Below, in pieces: positions 62,733 to 64,000 of a stretch of 64,000 bases of DNA (within the stretch, counting starts at the first letter, position 1; the number at the start of each line of letters is the position of its first letter). Under the pieces are notes generated by a model. The model had not been told where the DNA came from, did no database searches, and worked only from the letters and a program-made list of their open reading frames with translations. This DNA comes from Yersinia hibernica (GTDB lineage: Bacteria > Pseudomonadota > Gammaproteobacteria > Enterobacterales > Enterobacteriaceae). The stretch covers positions 310,001 through 374,000 of the forward strand of contig NZ_CP032487.1 of the NCBI RefSeq assembly GCF_004124235.1, in the 5' to 3' direction. A program made the translations under genes and the position numbers.

Positions 62733-63440
62733 ATGAAATCAATAAAATTTATTCTATTTCGCCAAGAGGGAATATTACGAAGTGAAGGGGGTTGTTATAC
62801 TGTTCCAGCTGGGAAGCTAGTTATTACCGATGAGCAGGCAAGTGTATCCTCTTTTTCACAAAGCACGTTTATCTCAATATTGTGTCATTCCATAGACCTG
62901 TTACCGTTATACCAGGATTTAGCCAGTAAAATGGTGCAATCGAATAAATTCCGATTACCTCAAAACGTATCTGAACGCTACAAAGTATTGCCTGCAAATA
63001 ACGATATTATTGGTGCTGCGGAACAGTTGGTTGATATTGAGCGAAGTGCATCACTCCGGTTTCTTTATCTATATTGTTTGGGGTTGGAACCGATTTACTT
63101 CTCTCAATTATTAGAATCAATCGTGGGCACCAACAATGAATTACTGGAGTTCTTCGACAAGAATCGTCTCAACCCATGGACAGTTTCACGCTATGCCGAT
63201 GAATTAGGTATTTCGACACGTAAATTGAATTTCTTGTTTTACGAAAAATTTGGCATGTCTGCCAAGCAATGGTTACTTGATCAACGTTTGAAAAAAGGTT
63301 GTGAGTTGCTGTTATCCACCAGATTACGCGTGGCAGATATTGCCATGGAGTGTGGATTTAGCAATCACGCTCATTTCTCTGATAGTTTTCGTCGCCGTTT
63401 TCAGCAGTGTCCGTCACATATGCGGTCACTTATGGAATAG
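62733..63440 (+). CDS. AraC-family transcriptional regulator inside the secretion operon
   Basis: From the ATG at 62733 (AAGGGA seven bases upstream) this is a 235-residue regulator. A TTG at 62679 would add 18 residues but lacks a ribosome site. The C-terminal half has the two AraC helix-turn-helix motifs: VSRYADELGISTRKLNFLF (about 148-166) and VADIAMECGFSNHAHFSDSF (about 201-220), followed by RRRFQQCPS. The N-terminal region is unlike sugar-binding AraC members and has no obvious ligand site. Position and type recall EsrC of Edwardsiella and the MxiE/ExsA group of secretion regulators. SPI-2 has sseG at this place. Likely target: the secretion and effector genes. Confidence 0.85.
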   Translation: MKSIKFILFRQEGILRSEGGCYTVPAGKLVITDEQASVSSFSQSTFISILCHSIDLLPLYQDLASKMVQSNKFRLPQNVSERYKVLPANNDIIGAAEQLVDIERSASLRFLYLYCLGLEPIYFSQLLESIVGTNNELLEFFDKNRLNPWTVSRYADELGISTRKLNFLFYEKFGMSAKQWLLDQRLKKGCELLLSTRLRVADIAMECGFSNHAHFSDSFRRRFQQCPSHMRSLME

Positions 63441-63448
63441 GGGGTCTC

Positions 63449-63664
63449 ATGGATATAAACGTATTAGTTGATGGGTTGGCGCAGAGCATTAATAAGATTG
63501 GACAGGATTTTCAAAGCCAGATGACATCCGGTAATCCCTCTGATCCTGAACACATGCTAAAAATGCAATTCGCTATGCAGCAATATTCATCTTATATCAA
63601 TTTCAGCAGTGCTTTGATGAAAGGGATTAAGGATATGGTCAGTGGGATTATTGCCAAAATATGA
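63449..63664 (+). CDS. ssaG: Type III secretion needle protein (SsaG/SctF)
   Basis: This is the needle filament subunit, 71 residues, the same length as SsaG and very similar at the C-terminus: MKMQFAMQQYSSYIN-type repeat with SALMKGIKDMVSGIIAKI against SSLIKMIKDMLSGIIAKI. The ATG at 63449 was chosen because it aligns with SsaG MDIAQLVD (here MDINVLVD). A longer frame from 63407 overlaps the regulator gene and is rejected. GGGG precedes the start weakly. The stop overlaps ssaH by four bases. Confidence 0.94.
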   Translation: MDINVLVDGLAQSINKIGQDFQSQMTSGNPSDPEHMLKMQFAMQQYSSYINFSSALMKGIKDMVSGIIAKI

Positions 63665-63936
63665 TCTTACTTTCAGCACCTTGCCGCCAGCTATTGGTAG
63701 AGGCCGCGCTAGCGGGAGTGAATCACAGTTTATTGGCAGAGGCTCGCGATATTCTTAATGTCTTACCTCAGTTAATTCCCGATCCTCAAGTGCGTTTAGT
63801 TTGTGAGGCCATGTTGTTATTTGGGCTTCACCGCCAGAATGAGGCATTGGCGCTATTGGCGTCCTCTACCTCAAAAGAGGCGCGTGGTATGTCGGTTTTG
63901 CTGCAACAAGGAATTTCTTGTTCCGCCAAAATATAA
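63661..63936 (+). CDS. ssaH: SsaH-like type III secretion protein
   Basis: This 91-residue helical protein contains the SsaH block AGVNHSLLAEARDILNVLPQLIPDPQVRLVCEAMLLFGL; Salmonella has AGVNHSLISQVHAMLPALTVIVPDKKLQLVCLALLLAGL. It is about 16 residues longer at the N-terminus than annotated SsaH. Related YscG/PscG proteins are TPR-like chaperones of the needle subunit, which suits its coupling to ssaG by an ATGA overlap. Confidence 0.87.
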   Translation: MILLSAPCRQLLVEAALAGVNHSLLAEARDILNVLPQLIPDPQVRLVCEAMLLFGLHRQNEALALLASSTSKEARGMSVLLQQGISCSAKI

Positions 63937-63978
63937 TTCTGCGCGCTATCACACGATTTATTCTCCCGAGGTTATCTG

Positions 63979-64000
63979 ATGGAAATTGATGCTATCAAAG
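63979..64000 (+). CDS. Start of next secretion gene, probably ssaI-like inner rod (cut by window end)
   Basis: An ATG at 63979, preceded by GAGG, opens a frame reading MEIDAIK before the window ends. By SPI-2 order the next gene should encode the inner rod protein SsaI. Seven residues cannot confirm it. Confidence 0.45.

Noticed and set aside
63407..63448. Longer reading of the needle gene overlapping the regulator
   Set aside because: The family start MDI..LVD aligns at 63449 and gives exactly 71 residues as in SsaG.

Overview
The window is chromosomal DNA from an enterobacterium, most probably a Yersinia species. Protein sequences and gene order match the E. coli rrnB-murB-birA-coaA-tRNA-tufB-secE-nusG-rplKAJL-rpoBC-thi-hemE-hupA-purDH-rrnE segment almost gene for gene. 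Downstream of the second rRNA operon the order departs from E. coli and ends in a SPI-2-type type III secretion cluster next to gltP, an arrangement I associate from memory with Yersinia. The species is not resolved here.

Layout. (1) 1-4303: 3' part of an rRNA operon (16S 3' end, tRNA-Glu, 23S, 5S, two terminators). (2) 4383-8117: murB-birA, then coaA and a GNAT acetyltransferase gene on the minus strand. (3) 8476-10341: tRNA promoter, tRNA-Thr, Tyr, Gly, Thr, and tuf. (4) 10534-22838: secE-nusG, rplKA, rplJL, rpoBC, with recognisable control elements: promoters embedded in hairpins, L1 and L10 autoregulatory leaders, the rplL-rpoB attenuator and the rpoC terminator. (5) 22866-28649, minus strand: thiCEFSGH behind a TPP riboswitch. 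(6) 28700-33759: rsd, nudC, hemE, nfi, yjaG, hupA and a lipoprotein gene. (7) 33825-36906, minus strand: purHD with a PurR operator. (8) 37024-42629: a complete rRNA operon, in the same orientation as the first and almost base-identical to it over the shared 4.3 kb. (9) 42749-50213: an exported alpha/beta hydrolase, acs-yjcH-actP (acetate activation and uptake) and gltP (glutamate/aspartate uptake).

(10) 50258-64000: an AT-rich SPI-2-like type III secretion system that continues past the window edge. An SsrA/SsrB-like phosphorelay pair is divergent from a long plus-strand run: ssaB, ssaC, ssaD, ssaE, sseA, sseB, sscA, sseC, sseD, sseE, sscB, an sseF-like gene, an AraC-family regulator, ssaG, ssaH and the start of what should be ssaI. 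The order is that of Salmonella SPI-2, except that an AraC-type regulator stands where sseG would be. The segment holds a regulatory module, gatekeeper, secretin and inner ring, translocon with chaperones, one candidate membrane-active effector with its chaperone, and the needle. Export ATPase, inner-membrane gate and C-ring genes are not in view.

No insertion sequence, integrase, CRISPR array or phage gene was seen. The main large repeat is the pair of rRNA operons, which lie as direct repeats around 33 kb of essential genes.
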